A stretch of 64,000 bases of DNA from a virus. The translations under genes were made by a program, and so were the position numbers. This document shows positions 24,300-32,132 of this stretch, in pieces. Below the pieces are notes generated by a model, which was not told where the DNA came from, ran no database searches, and was given only the letters and a program-made list of their open reading frames with translations. The stretch lies in IMG/VR virus record IMGVR_UViG_3300021520_000002, positions 124,001 through 188,000 of that record; one strand, written 5' to 3'. Positions within the stretch are counted from its first letter, which is position 1, and every line of letters begins with the position of its first letter.

Positions 24300-24692
24300 T
24301 TATCCTATTATTTTTATTTTAAAACCAAGCTGAAGTTGAATCTCTTCAATTGTCATTTCTTTAAAATCTTCTTCTGCATCATCATAAATTTCAAAATCAT
24401 TATATCCAAAATCAGTAAGATTAAAATCATAATCTACAACTGCTCTATCTTCTAAAATTGCAAAAACTCTATTAAATTGATCATTTGCCATTATACAAAC
24501 AATTGGAGATGATTTATTATCATCAGAAAGAAACAGTCTTTTATGTTTAAATTTAATTTTTTTATGATTTCTTAAAGCATCATATACTAATTTAAATTTT
24601 TCATATGGGGTTCTTTCTATTATATTTAATTCTCCATCATGCATATTATCTATTCCTCCATCATCATCACTATCAAAGTGAGCTATTGTCAT
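24300..24692 (-). CDS. Acidic hypothetical protein, 130 aa
   Basis: N-terminus DSDDDGGIDN, then RTPYEKFKLVYDAL, an alternating alpha/beta core and an acidic tail. A stem-loop-rich RNA and tRNA-Pro lie upstream. No family recognised. Confidence 0.65.
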   Translation of the reverse strand: MTIAHFDSDDDGGIDNMHDGELNIIERTPYEKFKLVYDALRNHKKIKFKHKRLFLSDDNKSSPIVCIMANDQFNRVFAILEDRAVVDYDFNLTDFGYNDFEIYDDAEEDFKEMTIEEIQLQLGFKIKIIG

Positions 24693-24709
24693 ATTCTTTT
24701 CCTTTTAAG

Positions 24710-24832
24710 AGATTAAACCACCCAGGACCGTAGTTATTCACCATTTATAACATGTTTGGTTATAAAGCATTCTTTTATTCCCCTTTGTAGAGTACCGCGG
24801 CTTGAAGAATGATTACTCAGGTGGTTTAATCT
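24710..24832 (-). ncRNA. Compact structured RNA with a predicted pseudoknot
   Basis: A 13-bp closing stem (AGATTAAACCACC with GGTGGTTTAATCT) encloses GAGTA/TACTC, a loop CATTCTT that can pair with a later AAGAATG (pseudoknot), and a TTTATAAC/GTTATAAA hairpin. It lies between tRNA-Pro and the gene at 24300 and resembles a riboswitch or ribozyme-sized RNA, but fits no class I can name. It may be co-transcribed with the tRNA and processed. Confidence 0.6.
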
Positions 24833-24841
24833 TGTTTTTTG

Positions 24842-24917
24842 ATCTCTGCGATAGGATTTGAACCTACAACCTTACCGACCCAAACGGTACACTCCACCAA
24901 GTTGAGCTACACAGAGA
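24842..24917 (-). tRNA. tRNA-Pro (UGG)
   Basis: Cloverleaf: TCTCTGT/GCAGAGA acceptor stem (last pair G-T), TACCG/CGGTA anticodon stem with loop TTTGGGT giving anticodon UGG, and a T-arm loop TTCAAAT. CCA is not encoded. Fits an AT-rich phage that uses CCA and CCT codons. Confidence 0.9.
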
Positions 24918-24921
24918 TATT

Positions 24922-25335
24922 TTATAGTTCGTAATCTTTAGCCCAGTTAATTTTAACAATTTGACTATTTTTTACGGGATCTACTCTAAGATGAATGGCT
25001 AATCCACTTGGAGGAAGATTTGTTTCTGGAATTAAATAACATTTATCTAATTCTGGACAATAAACTCCAAAATAGTCAACTTCTCCTTTATAAGACTTAC
25101 ATTCTCCAGTAGTGCATTTAACAGATTTTGTTCCTACAACAATTATTCCTTTATCAGAATTATATTTTGCACTTTTCACTTGAACTTTATAAAATTTATT
25201 TTCAAATTCAAAAACTAGATCATATCTGCAATTTTCTGTGCATGATTTGAATACTTTACATCCTTTTGTCATTAATGCACAAATAATTCTAAATTCAGCT
25301 ATATCACCTTTCACTTGAGATGATAATTCTTCCAT
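24922..25335 (-). CDS. PD-(D/E)XK nuclease, group I intron endonuclease-like
   Basis: 137 residues. The core CRYDLVFEFENKFYKVQVKSA gives D...VQVK, the PD-(D/E)XK active site, with a preceding KGDIAEFRIICAL helix typical of this family (the intron-encoded I-Ssp6803I group and resolvases). Several Cys (KSCTENC, TTGECKS) may bind metal. It lies between two tRNA genes, where such mobile endonucleases often sit. Confidence 0.8.
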   Translation of the reverse strand: MEELSSQVKGDIAEFRIICALMTKGCKVFKSCTENCRYDLVFEFENKFYKVQVKSAKYNSDKGIIVVGTKSVKCTTGECKSYKGEVDYFGVYCPELDKCYLIPETNLPPSGLAIHLRVDPVKNSQIVKINWAKDYEL

Positions 25336-25360
25336 AATAAACTCCTATATTAATTTTATG

Positions 25361-25433
25361 AGCTGATGGCCGGATTCGAACCAGCGACAGATTGATTACA
25401 AATCAATTACTCTACCAACTGAGTTACACCAGC
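25361..25433 (-). tRNA. tRNA-Thr (UGU)
   Basis: Acceptor GCTGGTG/CATCAGC (with one G-T pair), anticodon stem ATTGA/TCAAT and loop TTTGTAA giving anticodon UGU, and T loop TTCGAAT. No encoded CCA. Confidence 0.9.
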
Positions 25434-25435
25434 AT

Positions 25436-25960
25436 TTATTTCTTCCAATAATTTACATATTCATCAATAATCATTTTAGCTACATTAGAATATATTTCAC
25501 CTTCTGATAACAATTTTGAAATTTTTTCTATAAATTCTTTAATTTTAAAATTAATTTCATCATTTATAGCTTTATCTTTTAAAGTTATAAAATCTACATG
25601 ATCAAATGGAATTTTTGGATATAAATCTTTAGAATTTTTATACTTTTTTAGATTTTTAATAATTAAATGATAACATTCAGATTTATTCCAAGGTTCTTCT
25701 GGATAAAATTCTTTTAAATATAACATATTAAAATATTCTTTTTTAGTTGGATATTTACTACTATTTAATTTTCTTTTTTGACATCTTGAAAGATGTTCAA
25801 ATAATTCTTCTTCCCAATCTTTTCCAGTTCCAAATAAAGCAATTTTAACTAAATTATCTCCAATTTGTTCTCTTTGAGATAATATATCATCAAATGTTTT
25901 TTGTCTTTGACTTGCAAATTCACAAATAATATCTGTTAATTTATCTAATAATGATACCAT
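25436..25960 (-). CDS. Hypothetical helical protein, 174 aa
   Basis: Mostly helical, starts MVSLLDKLTDIICEFASQR, no Walker or nuclease motif. KRKLNSSKYPTKKEYFNML lies mid-protein. It follows the N-terminal polymerase piece by 13 bases, so a replication or packaging role is possible but not shown. Confidence 0.7.
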   Translation of the reverse strand: MVSLLDKLTDIICEFASQRQKTFDDILSQREQIGDNLVKIALFGTGKDWEEELFEHLSRCQKRKLNSSKYPTKKEYFNMLYLKEFYPEEPWNKSECYHLIIKNLKKYKNSKDLYPKIPFDHVDFITLKDKAINDEINFKIKEFIEKISKLLSEGEIYSNVAKMIIDEYVNYWKK

Positions 25961-25973
25961 AAATATTTCTCCT

Positions 25974-28079
25974 TTATTTTAAACTATTCAGATACATTTC
26001 TCCAATAATTTGTGCTATCTTAAGAGTTAATCTTCCTTGAACTGTAATTGCTTTTGCTAATTGTTTATTACTAAATCTATATGTACTCATTCCGAAGAGA
26101 CCATATGTTGTGTTCATAGTGATCTTAATAGCACTTTGTCTCATGTCATAGAATGAATACTCATCTGAATCTTCATTAAATGAATCTCTTTTCTTTTCAT
26201 ATTGATTTCTTAAATTCTTTAAGTTCTTTAGAAATTCAATAAACAATCCTTCTTTAACATCATGTTTATAAAATAAACACCCTGATAAGGTTACCATAAG
26301 ATTTTTTTCTTTTATATAATTAGCAAAAGATTTTATTGGAACCTTTTTAATATTAAGTGCTGGTTGTAAAACATTTTCAATAATATATAAATATTCTATA
26401 TCTTTTGGAGTTTCATTATTTAATAAATAATCATTACAAAAACTATTATACTCTTTACTACTTGGATGAATATCATCAAATAGATCTAATAAAGTTATAA
26501 AATATCTTTTTAATATTATATATTCATCAATAAATTCTGGAGCAAATAATTGATCTAAAGTTTTATTACAATATTCTATTTTTCTAAGTAAATATCCAGC
26601 TATTAAATAACAGTTCTGTAGATATTCACCTTTGTTTTGTGGTTTTAATTTTTCAGTATATTTTCCTGCCATTTCAAATATAGATGTGTATGTTTGTATC
26701 GGCAAGGTCTGGTTTGGTAATTTCTTTTTTTGAACAAGAAACTGTTCCAGATGTGTTATAAATTTATAACATAATGGATCTATAATTCTTCCATATAATG
26801 TATCAAAACTTATATTACTTTGAATAATCATACTTGGATATAGACTTGAAGCATCTAAATCAATTAGTATTCCATCTTTTGAAGTTAGCACCTGTGCATG
26901 AGCGTCTTTTACATACGCCCCAGGGAACCTTCCAGTTACATTTCTAAAAGTTTGTTGATTAATTTCTTTTATAGTTCTTTTCATACCTTTTGGGATATAT
27001 ACTCCAACTAAATCATCTTCTGAAATTGCAACATTACCTTCTTCAACAAGTCCAAATCTTACAAATTGATCACTATTGTTTAATTCATAATTAACATAAG
27101 TATCAAATAAAGCTGCTGAACCAGTTAATGATTTACTAAATGGGGTTTTCATTAATCTTCTTAAAAGATTATGAGATTCAATATGTCTTAATTTTTTATT
27201 TAATCCTACAGTTAGAGCAACATCTATTATATTATATAATAAAAAGTTAACTGGATCTGTTTCATAAAATGTATCAAGAGACATACCTTCATCTTTATAT
27301 TCTTTCTTTTTTAATCCAAGTTCAGCTTCAGCTACCCAATCAAGAGAATAACTTGATTGTTTATCCCCATAATTTAGACCACCATCTTCCCTTGGTTTGT
27401 ATAAATGTAAAAGATCTGATATCGGCATTTCTGGAATTTGAATGAAAACTTCATCTCCACCTCTTTTATAGACTTTCACAGTTCCAAATCTAGAAAGAAT
27501 CTTGCCGATCTCATTCTCATTTTTATTCAATAAATTACCTAATCTAAAATATGTATAAGGTAAATCAAAGTTATCAGAAGACCATCCAGATAAAATACTG
27601 GGATCAATTCTTTTAATTTCAGTCCAACAAGTTCTTATTAATTCTATCTCCGACATAAATGCTTGAATTTGTATTTCTTTATCTTCAGTAATATATCCTA
27701 ATGTTACCATTTCTTCTTTATATTTCTTTTCTAATTCTTTAAATTCACTTTTATCTGGAAACTTATTAATATTAACTTTCTGTAATAAGAAATAAGATTT
27801 ATAAATCTTTTCAAATGAGTTATAAATCGTTATAGCTGATATTGGATATTTAGCTGCAATAGGTTTAGGAAATTCACCAATATTAGACGAATAAACTTCA
27901 ATATCAAAGAACAATATATTTAATTTTTGATCTTTATCAAAATTATCTTCTGGATTTTTAATATAATAATCTATCGAATAAAATTGTTGATAATCAACAT
28001 CAAGACCATATATGTTATATGGAGTAACTTGACCATTTTCTAATAAACTATTAAGTTCTTGAATAGCTAGTTCTTGCAT
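25974..28079 (-). CDS. Family B DNA polymerase, N-terminal piece (exonuclease, motifs A and B)
   Basis: 701 residues. Exo I FFDIEVYS (59 and 61 are the Asp-Glu pair), Exo II SGWSSDNFDLPY (about 165-176), palm motif A DLDASSLYPSM (about 403) and motif B KITMNTTYGLFG (about 661) are all present. It stops at EMYLNSLK, before motif C. Motif C and the thumb are on the protein at 7285-8154, nearly 18 kb away. The two halves probably associate as the replicative polymerase. No intein, so protein splicing is not expected. Confidence 0.95.
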   Translation of the reverse strand: MQELAIQELNSLLENGQVTPYNIYGLDVDYQQFYSIDYYIKNPEDNFDKDQKLNILFFDIEVYSSNIGEFPKPIAAKYPISAITIYNSFEKIYKSYFLLQKVNINKFPDKSEFKELEKKYKEEMVTLGYITEDKEIQIQAFMSEIELIRTCWTEIKRIDPSILSGWSSDNFDLPYTYFRLGNLLNKNENEIGKILSRFGTVKVYKRGGDEVFIQIPEMPISDLLHLYKPREDGGLNYGDKQSSYSLDWVAEAELGLKKKEYKDEGMSLDTFYETDPVNFLLYNIIDVALTVGLNKKLRHIESHNLLRRLMKTPFSKSLTGSAALFDTYVNYELNNSDQFVRFGLVEEGNVAISEDDLVGVYIPKGMKRTIKEINQQTFRNVTGRFPGAYVKDAHAQVLTSKDGILIDLDASSLYPSMIIQSNISFDTLYGRIIDPLCYKFITHLEQFLVQKKKLPNQTLPIQTYTSIFEMAGKYTEKLKPQNKGEYLQNCYLIAGYLLRKIEYCNKTLDQLFAPEFIDEYIILKRYFITLLDLFDDIHPSSKEYNSFCNDYLLNNETPKDIEYLYIIENVLQPALNIKKVPIKSFANYIKEKNLMVTLSGCLFYKHDVKEGLFIEFLKNLKNLRNQYEKKRDSFNEDSDEYSFYDMRQSAIKITMNTTYGLFGMSTYRFSNKQLAKAITVQGRLTLKIAQIIGEMYLNSLK

Positions 28080-28094
28080 TAAATCTCCTTTATT

Positions 28095-28343
28095 TTATCC
28101 AAGATATAAAGAATCTCTTCTTGATTGTTGAGTTTCAATTTCAATTGTTTTATTTTTATGTTCAAATTGATTACTTAAACTTTTTATAATTTTATCTATA
28201 TTCATTACAAGAAATTCTTTTTTTATTGCATAATCTGAATCATTAACATTAACATCAAAACCTTTTTCTTTTAGCATTTCAGAAATTAAATAAGCAAAAG
28301 ATGTTTTTCCTTCATTTGGTCTACCCACTATTACTATTTTCAT
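28095..28343 (-). CDS. Small P-loop protein, 82 aa
   Basis: Begins MKIVIVGRPNEGKTSFAYL, a Walker A motif, but there is no room for a full NTPase. The similar protein at 28353-28595 keeps the helix but has lost the P-loop. Possibly a truncated GTPase/kinase-like regulator. Confidence 0.65.
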   Translation of the reverse strand: MKIVIVGRPNEGKTSFAYLISEMLKEKGFDVNVNDSDYAIKKEFLVMNIDKIIKSLSNQFEHKNKTIEIETQQSRRDSLYLG

Positions 28344-28352
28344 AAGAACTCC

Positions 28353-28595
28353 TTATTTATCTTGTGCAATAATATTAATTACTTTTCTATTATCAGTTGA
28401 TAATTTTTCATTTTCAATTTTTAAATCTTTTATAGCTCGAATATATAATCCCATTGGTACACTATCAAATGATTTAACTTTAGTGTGTTTGTCATGAATT
28501 CGAACATCAAAATTAAATTCATTTAATATACCACTTATTAAGAATAAAATTTTTAATCTTTCTACTTCTGATGTTTCTTTGATTATTATTTCCAT
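28353..28595 (-). CDS. Paralogue of the P-loop protein lacking Walker A, 80 aa
   Basis: FLISGILNEFNFDVRIHDKH corresponds to YLISEMLKEKGFDVNVNDSD of the neighbour. The glycine-rich loop is absent. Nine bases separate the genes. Together they look like a duplicated and diverged pair. Confidence 0.65.
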   Translation of the reverse strand: MEIIIKETSEVERLKILFLISGILNEFNFDVRIHDKHTKVKSFDSVPMGLYIRAIKDLKIENEKLSTDNRKVINIIAQDK

Positions 28596-28608
28596 AAAAC
28601 TCCTTTTT

Positions 28609-28678
28609 TGGTGGGGGAAGGTAGGACTTGAACCTACTACCAGGTGATCGGGCTGACTCTCCTTGAGTTACATCCCCC
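28609..28678 (-). tRNA. tRNA-like element, atypical, with encoded CCA
   Basis: Acceptor GGGGGA pairs with TCCCCC and is followed by A and CCA. A T-arm (GTAGG TTCAAGT CCTAC) is good and a D-stem ACTC/GAGT has a short loop. The anticodon region GTCAG/CTGGT would have a 9-base loop without U33, so no anticodon can be assigned. At 70 bases it is short for a tRNA. Likely a degenerate or specialised tRNA-like RNA. Confidence 0.5.
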
Positions 28679-28685
28679 AAATTTT

Positions 28686-28759
28686 CTGGCGTAGGAGGCT
28701 TCGAACCTCCGATAGGCAGATTAACAGTCTGCTGCCTTACCGAACTTGGCTATACGCCA
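28686..28759 (-). tRNA. tRNA-Asn (GUU)
   Basis: Acceptor TGGCGTA/TACGCCA, anticodon stem GCAGA/TCTGC with loop CTGTTAA giving GUU, T-loop TTCGAAG. Discriminator G, no encoded CCA. Promoter motif 30 bases upstream. Confidence 0.92.
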
Positions 28760-28788
28760 ATAATTTACAAATAAAATACATACTTTAA

Positions 28789-28806
28789 TATTATTTCTAT
28801 ATGAAA
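28789..28806 (-). promoter_or_regulatory. Consensus phage promoter-like motif
   Basis: Minus-strand TTTCATATAGAAATAATA, 30 bases upstream of tRNA-Asn. It should drive the tRNA pair and possibly the P-loop genes and polymerase piece beyond. Confidence 0.65.
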
Positions 28807-28816
28807 AATGATAAAA

Positions 28817-28920
28817 TTAAAAGGGTGGAGTTTGCATCGGTGGAGTTGTTAACTCTCATAATGTAATAATCTTGATCAGAGACTATCTTTTGTTACTACC
28901 CAATGCCTTATCCACTTTTA
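28817..28920 (-). ncRNA. Structured small RNA candidate, about 100 nt
   Basis: AAAAGTGGA and TCCACCCTTTT pair the ends. Inside, GCATTGG pairs with CCGATGC and CTCT with AGAG, leaving a large apical loop. It starts right after the promoter at 28929-28946 and stops before the next promoter, with no open reading frame. Unknown class. Confidence 0.55.
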
Positions 28921-28928
28921 ATTTACTT

Positions 28929-28946
28929 TATTATTTCTATATAAAA
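28929..28946 (-). promoter_or_regulatory. Consensus phage promoter-like motif
   Basis: Minus-strand TTTTATATAGAAATAATA, feeding the ~100-nt RNA to its left. Confidence 0.65.
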
Positions 28947-28959
28947 CAATTAAAAATAA

Positions 28960-29022
28960 AAATGGGGAGCGGCAAGATTTCTCTTGTCACTCCCTTAAAC
29001 CATTTGGAGGAGATTATATTGA
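28960..29022 (-). ncRNA. Short RNA candidate with exposed anti-SD-like sequence and terminator
   Basis: Between promoters at 28929 and 29023. On the minus strand a short leader carries AATCTCCTCCAAATGG, complementary to Shine-Dalgarno sequences. A GGGAGTG/CGCTCCC hairpin with an inner CAAGA-GAAA-TCTTG part (28965-28994) and a T-rich tail follow. This is consistent with a ~60-nt sRNA ending at an intrinsic terminator. A role in translation is speculative. Confidence 0.5.
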
Positions 29023-29040
29023 TATAATTTCTATATTAAA
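29023..29040 (-). promoter_or_regulatory. Variant phage promoter-like motif
   Basis: Minus-strand TTTAATATAGAAATTATA, the same variant as at 53881-53898. Both variants precede short noncoding units, so they may form a subclass. Confidence 0.55.
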
Positions 29041-29055
29041 CTGTTAATTATCAAA

Positions 29056-29634
29056 TTAAAAATCAAGTACTAAATTATTTAATTCTTGTTCATTTAATGC
29101 TAATTTATTTTTTATACTCACATCAGTTGGATTTTTTCTGAGTTGATTTTCAAGATCTGTTTTATTATTTTTTAATATATCAATATCTAAATCTAACTGT
29201 TCTCCTTGTCTAACACCAATATTGGCTAAAACATCTGCTTCTCTATTTTGATCTCTGGGAATATATGTTAAATCATAAGTTTCAAATGAATCTAAATATC
29301 TATCAATGATATTTTTAATTTTTTGTATGCTTATAGATTTTACTTGAAAAGTACCTTTCATCTGATTAACAACTAATTGTGAATCAGAATATATGTGAAT
29401 TTTTTTAACATCTAATTTTCTAGCTAATCTAACAGCTTGAAGTAAAGCCATATATTCAGCTACGTTATTTGTTTGGCGTCCAAGATTATAACTTTTTTTA
29501 AGTATTGTATTTGGTTTTTGATATGGTTGATTTTTATCTTTAACCATAGTCATATATACTCCAGCTCCAGCTGGTCCAGGATTTCCTTTAGCTGCACCAT
29601 CTATAAAAATATCTACTTCTTTATATGTATACAT
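29056..29634 (-). CDS. rnhA: Ribonuclease HI
   Basis: 192 residues. Opens with DIFIDGAAKGNPGPAGAG, whose DGAxxGNPG is the RNase HI signature (Asp12 as first catalytic Asp). NNVAEYMALL supplies Glu, IYSDSQLV an Asp, and NREADVLAN the last Asp. It would remove RNA from RNA-DNA hybrids such as primers. The extra C-terminal ~50 residues are helical (ENQLRKNPTDVSIKNKLAL). Confidence 0.95.
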   Translation of the reverse strand: MYTYKEVDIFIDGAAKGNPGPAGAGVYMTMVKDKNQPYQKPNTILKKSYNLGRQTNNVAEYMALLQAVRLARKLDVKKIHIYSDSQLVVNQMKGTFQVKSISIQKIKNIIDRYLDSFETYDLTYIPRDQNREADVLANIGVRQGEQLDLDIDILKNNKTDLENQLRKNPTDVSIKNKLALNEQELNNLVLDF

Positions 29635-29651
29635 TATATCTCCTATAAATA

Positions 29652-29686
29652 AAAAATTGTTGGAAGATAGATTTCTCTACCTTCCA
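29652..29686 (-). terminator. GAAA-loop intrinsic terminator
   Basis: TGTTGGAAGGTAGA and TCTATCTTCCAACA pair (one wobble) with a GAAA loop on the minus strand, followed by a T-rich run. It ends the unit containing the HTH protein and gyrB-like gene. Confidence 0.85.
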
Positions 29687-29707
29687 ACATTGTGATCTAA
29701 TTATAAA

Positions 29708-30160
29708 TTACAGGCCAGCCAGAATGTTTCCAACGATATCGTTGAGTGCATTCTTAACCTTACCACCCTTAGGACCGGATGAACCAGGCTTGCTGTCTTC
29801 AGGTCTGCTAAGAAATTCTTTAATATATGCATCTACTTTTGCTTTCTTAATAGGATCGTCTTTGGAATTATTTATAAGATTCTTTTTAACTTCCATCAAC
29901 ACCCTGTTTACCTGGTGTTTGGTTATTCCAAGAGCTTCTCCAATTGCGGTATATGAATTATCTTTGACCATAGAAAGGACCTGCTGAATCTGTTCCGGAT
30001 TCATAGCCTTTGCTGGGGTCTTTCTTTCGCCGTCTGCCTTCTTTGCTTTCTTTTCTTTTGGAGCCTTTACTGCTTCAGCTGCTGCTGGAGCTGCTGCTGC
30101 CGGTGCTTCTGCTGCTCCCTTCATAAAGGGTGGAAAAGGGGATTTTGTCGGTTCTGCCAT
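29708..30160 (-). CDS. Ala/Pro/Lys-rich protein with HTH, 150 aa
   Basis: Residues ~15-50 are Ala/Pro/Lys-rich and probably disordered, like bacterial H1-type or linker proteins. Then SYTAIGEALGITKHQVNRVL (about 71-90) is a clear helix-turn-helix. The tail is Gly/Lys-rich. G+C content and codon use are visibly higher than in most neighbours, which suggests high expression or foreign origin. Likely an abundant DNA-binding protein. It lies downstream of the topoisomerase gene with RBS AGGAGGC. Confidence 0.75.
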   Translation of the reverse strand: MAEPTKSPFPPFMKGAAEAPAAAAPAAAEAVKAPKEKKAKKADGERKTPAKAMNPEQIQQVLSMVKDNSYTAIGEALGITKHQVNRVLMEVKKNLINNSKDDPIKKAKVDAYIKEFLSRPEDSKPGSSGPKGGKVKNALNDIVGNILAGL

Positions 30161-30171
30161 TGTGTTGCCTC

Positions 30172-31971
30172 CTATTTTATTTTTTGTTTAAGATCACTAA
30201 TGATCTCATTCATAATCACATCCATTTTTATGGATGGGTTACTCATAATTGTTCTTTTTACATCTGAATCTGTTATTAATAATTTCAATGATTCTAAATC
30301 TTTATCTGTTTTTGGCCATTTCACTTTATATTCAAAACCAGATCTAATACATGATTTTAATTGATATGGGTCCATTTCACCCAAACCTTTAAATCTAGTA
30401 ATATTGTATCCATTTTTCTCGAATTCACTAATTCTTAACTTGTTATATATAGGAACGTATTTACCTCCTTTTTCTGCACCGAACAAAGGAGGAATAATAA
30501 TACTTACACGATTTCCTTTGATCATATCTGGTGCAAATTTTTGTAATACAAGTAATGATAAGACTGCTATATGTTTTCCATCTTCATCAGCATCTGGAAG
30601 AATCTTAACATATTTATATCTTCTTGAAGATGCTGTTCCTAAAGCTTCTAACAAATAGAATATTTCTTTATTATTTTTAATTTTTTCTAATGTAGCACTT
30701 TCAACATTTAATACTTTTCCTTTTAATGGAAAATATGCTTCTGTGTTTTTATCTCTAGCTTGATTTAATGTTCCACCAGCAGAATCACCTTCAAGTATGT
30801 ATAATACTTCTCCAGGAGATTTCAAACAATCCTTAAGTTTGTTAGCTGCTGATATTCTTTTAGTACCTCTTACTGTTTTTGTGCCGCTAGTAATTTTCTG
30901 ATGTAATTTGTTTTCAAGATTAGTTTCAATTGTGTTTATAATTTGTCCAATAAACCAATCAATTTGTGATTTTAAAGGATCTATTAATGAATCTTTAATG
31001 TCCAAAATCATTCGATTTTTTATTTGAGCATCGAATTTTGGTTCTGGTACATTAACTAAAACAAACATTCTTAGACCATTTAAAAATTCTCTATCAGCAA
31101 TTTTTGCAAATTTCTTATCTATTTTATCCGAAATAGATTTTTTTAATTCTGTTTGAATGGAGAATAAAAATCTACCATCACAAAATTTAAGATTTGCATT
31201 TCCAACAATATTAAAATTGTCTTCTTCAATATAAGTTAATAAGATTTTAATATCACTATTTTGATCTACATTCTTATAAAAAAGTTCATATAATTGTTCA
31301 TCTTCATCAAGACCGAGTAATTGTTTAATATATGGTTCAAATTCCAATTTTGGAATTTCTGTTCCATTAAATGTAAACTTATCAAGATCATAAATTGTTT
31401 GAACAAATATTAATCTTTCAATAAATGATTTATTATCAAATTCAATTTTTTCAAAATATTTTGGATTTGGTTTAAATCCTACAGCTGTAGACCATGATAA
31501 ATCATCATCATATTCTTCAGTTCTGTTTGTTAGTTCTGAATCTGAAAAAGTATAAGTATATACTTTCTTTTTTTCAGATCTATCTCTTGTTTTAATTATC
31601 ATCCATTCAGATAATGCATTTGTGACTACTAAGCCAACTCCATGCATTCCTATTAATTGATCATAATCAATATTATCAAATTTAGAGCCTGAATGTAAAT
31701 ACATACATAGAGCTTTAATTGAATCTTCCTGACTTCCATCTGGTAATTCAACAAAACCATTTTCTAGACCTCGGCCGTTATCAGAACACCAAAATGAATT
31801 ATCTTCTTGATTATAAAATAAATCAACTTTTGTTGCAAATCCATTTACGACTTCATCCAACGCATTATCTAGAAGTTCTGTTGCTAGATGATCAGGAGTA
31901 GTTAAATCACCTACATACATACCTGGTCTAACTCTAACTGCTTCAATGTCACCCAAAACTTTATATGCCAT
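30172..31971 (-). CDS. Type IIA topoisomerase ATPase subunit (GyrB/ParE-like)
   Basis: 599 residues. It starts directly in the GHKL ATPase region: RVRPGMYVGD, ELLDNALDEV with the Mg-binding Asn, DNGRGL, HGVGLVVTNALS. The TOPRIM motifs EGDSAGGT (about 393) and DADEDGKH (Asp pair) follow. At 599 aa it is shorter than GyrB (about 800) and similar to phage or ParE-type subunits. With the 488-aa subunit at 35885 it should make a topoisomerase that manages DNA supercoiling and decatenation. Promoter 37 bases upstream. Confidence 0.93.
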   Translation of the reverse strand: MAYKVLGDIEAVRVRPGMYVGDLTTPDHLATELLDNALDEVVNGFATKVDLFYNQEDNSFWCSDNGRGLENGFVELPDGSQEDSIKALCMYLHSGSKFDNIDYDQLIGMHGVGLVVTNALSEWMIIKTRDRSEKKKVYTYTFSDSELTNRTEEYDDDLSWSTAVGFKPNPKYFEKIEFDNKSFIERLIFVQTIYDLDKFTFNGTEIPKLEFEPYIKQLLGLDEDEQLYELFYKNVDQNSDIKILLTYIEEDNFNIVGNANLKFCDGRFLFSIQTELKKSISDKIDKKFAKIADREFLNGLRMFVLVNVPEPKFDAQIKNRMILDIKDSLIDPLKSQIDWFIGQIINTIETNLENKLHQKITSGTKTVRGTKRISAANKLKDCLKSPGEVLYILEGDSAGGTLNQARDKNTEAYFPLKGKVLNVESATLEKIKNNKEIFYLLEALGTASSRRYKYVKILPDADEDGKHIAVLSLLVLQKFAPDMIKGNRVSIIIPPLFGAEKGGKYVPIYNKLRISEFEKNGYNITRFKGLGEMDPYQLKSCIRSGFEYKVKWPKTDKDLESLKLLITDSDVKRTIMSNPSIKMDVIMNEIISDLKQKIK

Positions 31972-32007
31972 TTTTCTCCCGAATAAAAATAATTTATTTT
32001 ACAAAAT

Positions 32008-32025
32008 TATTATTTCTATATGAAA
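32008..32025 (-). promoter_or_regulatory. Consensus phage promoter-like motif
   Basis: Exact TTTCATATAGAAATAATA on the minus strand, serving the topoisomerase B subunit and the HTH protein. Confidence 0.65.
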
Positions 32026-32047
32026 ATGTTGAATGTTAAATTTCCGA

Positions 32048-32128
32048 AACCCCCAAAATATTGGGTTATTTCAATGTTAGAATAATATTTCTCCATCAAC
32101 CAGTTATAGCTGATGGAGAAATATTATT
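32048..32128 (-). terminator. Double hairpin terminator region
   Basis: Two inverted repeats: AACCC/GGGTT (32048-32067) and a perfect 18-bp stem (arms 32081-32098 and 32111-32128). Both sit between the stop at 32133 and the promoter at 32008. The second is the strongest stem in the window. Confidence 0.8.
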
Positions 32129-32132
32129 AATA

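Noticed and set aside
25974-28079. Possible intein at the polymerase break
   Set aside because: No Cys/Ser splice junctions, Hint domain or extra sequence at either end; each half has its own start or stop.
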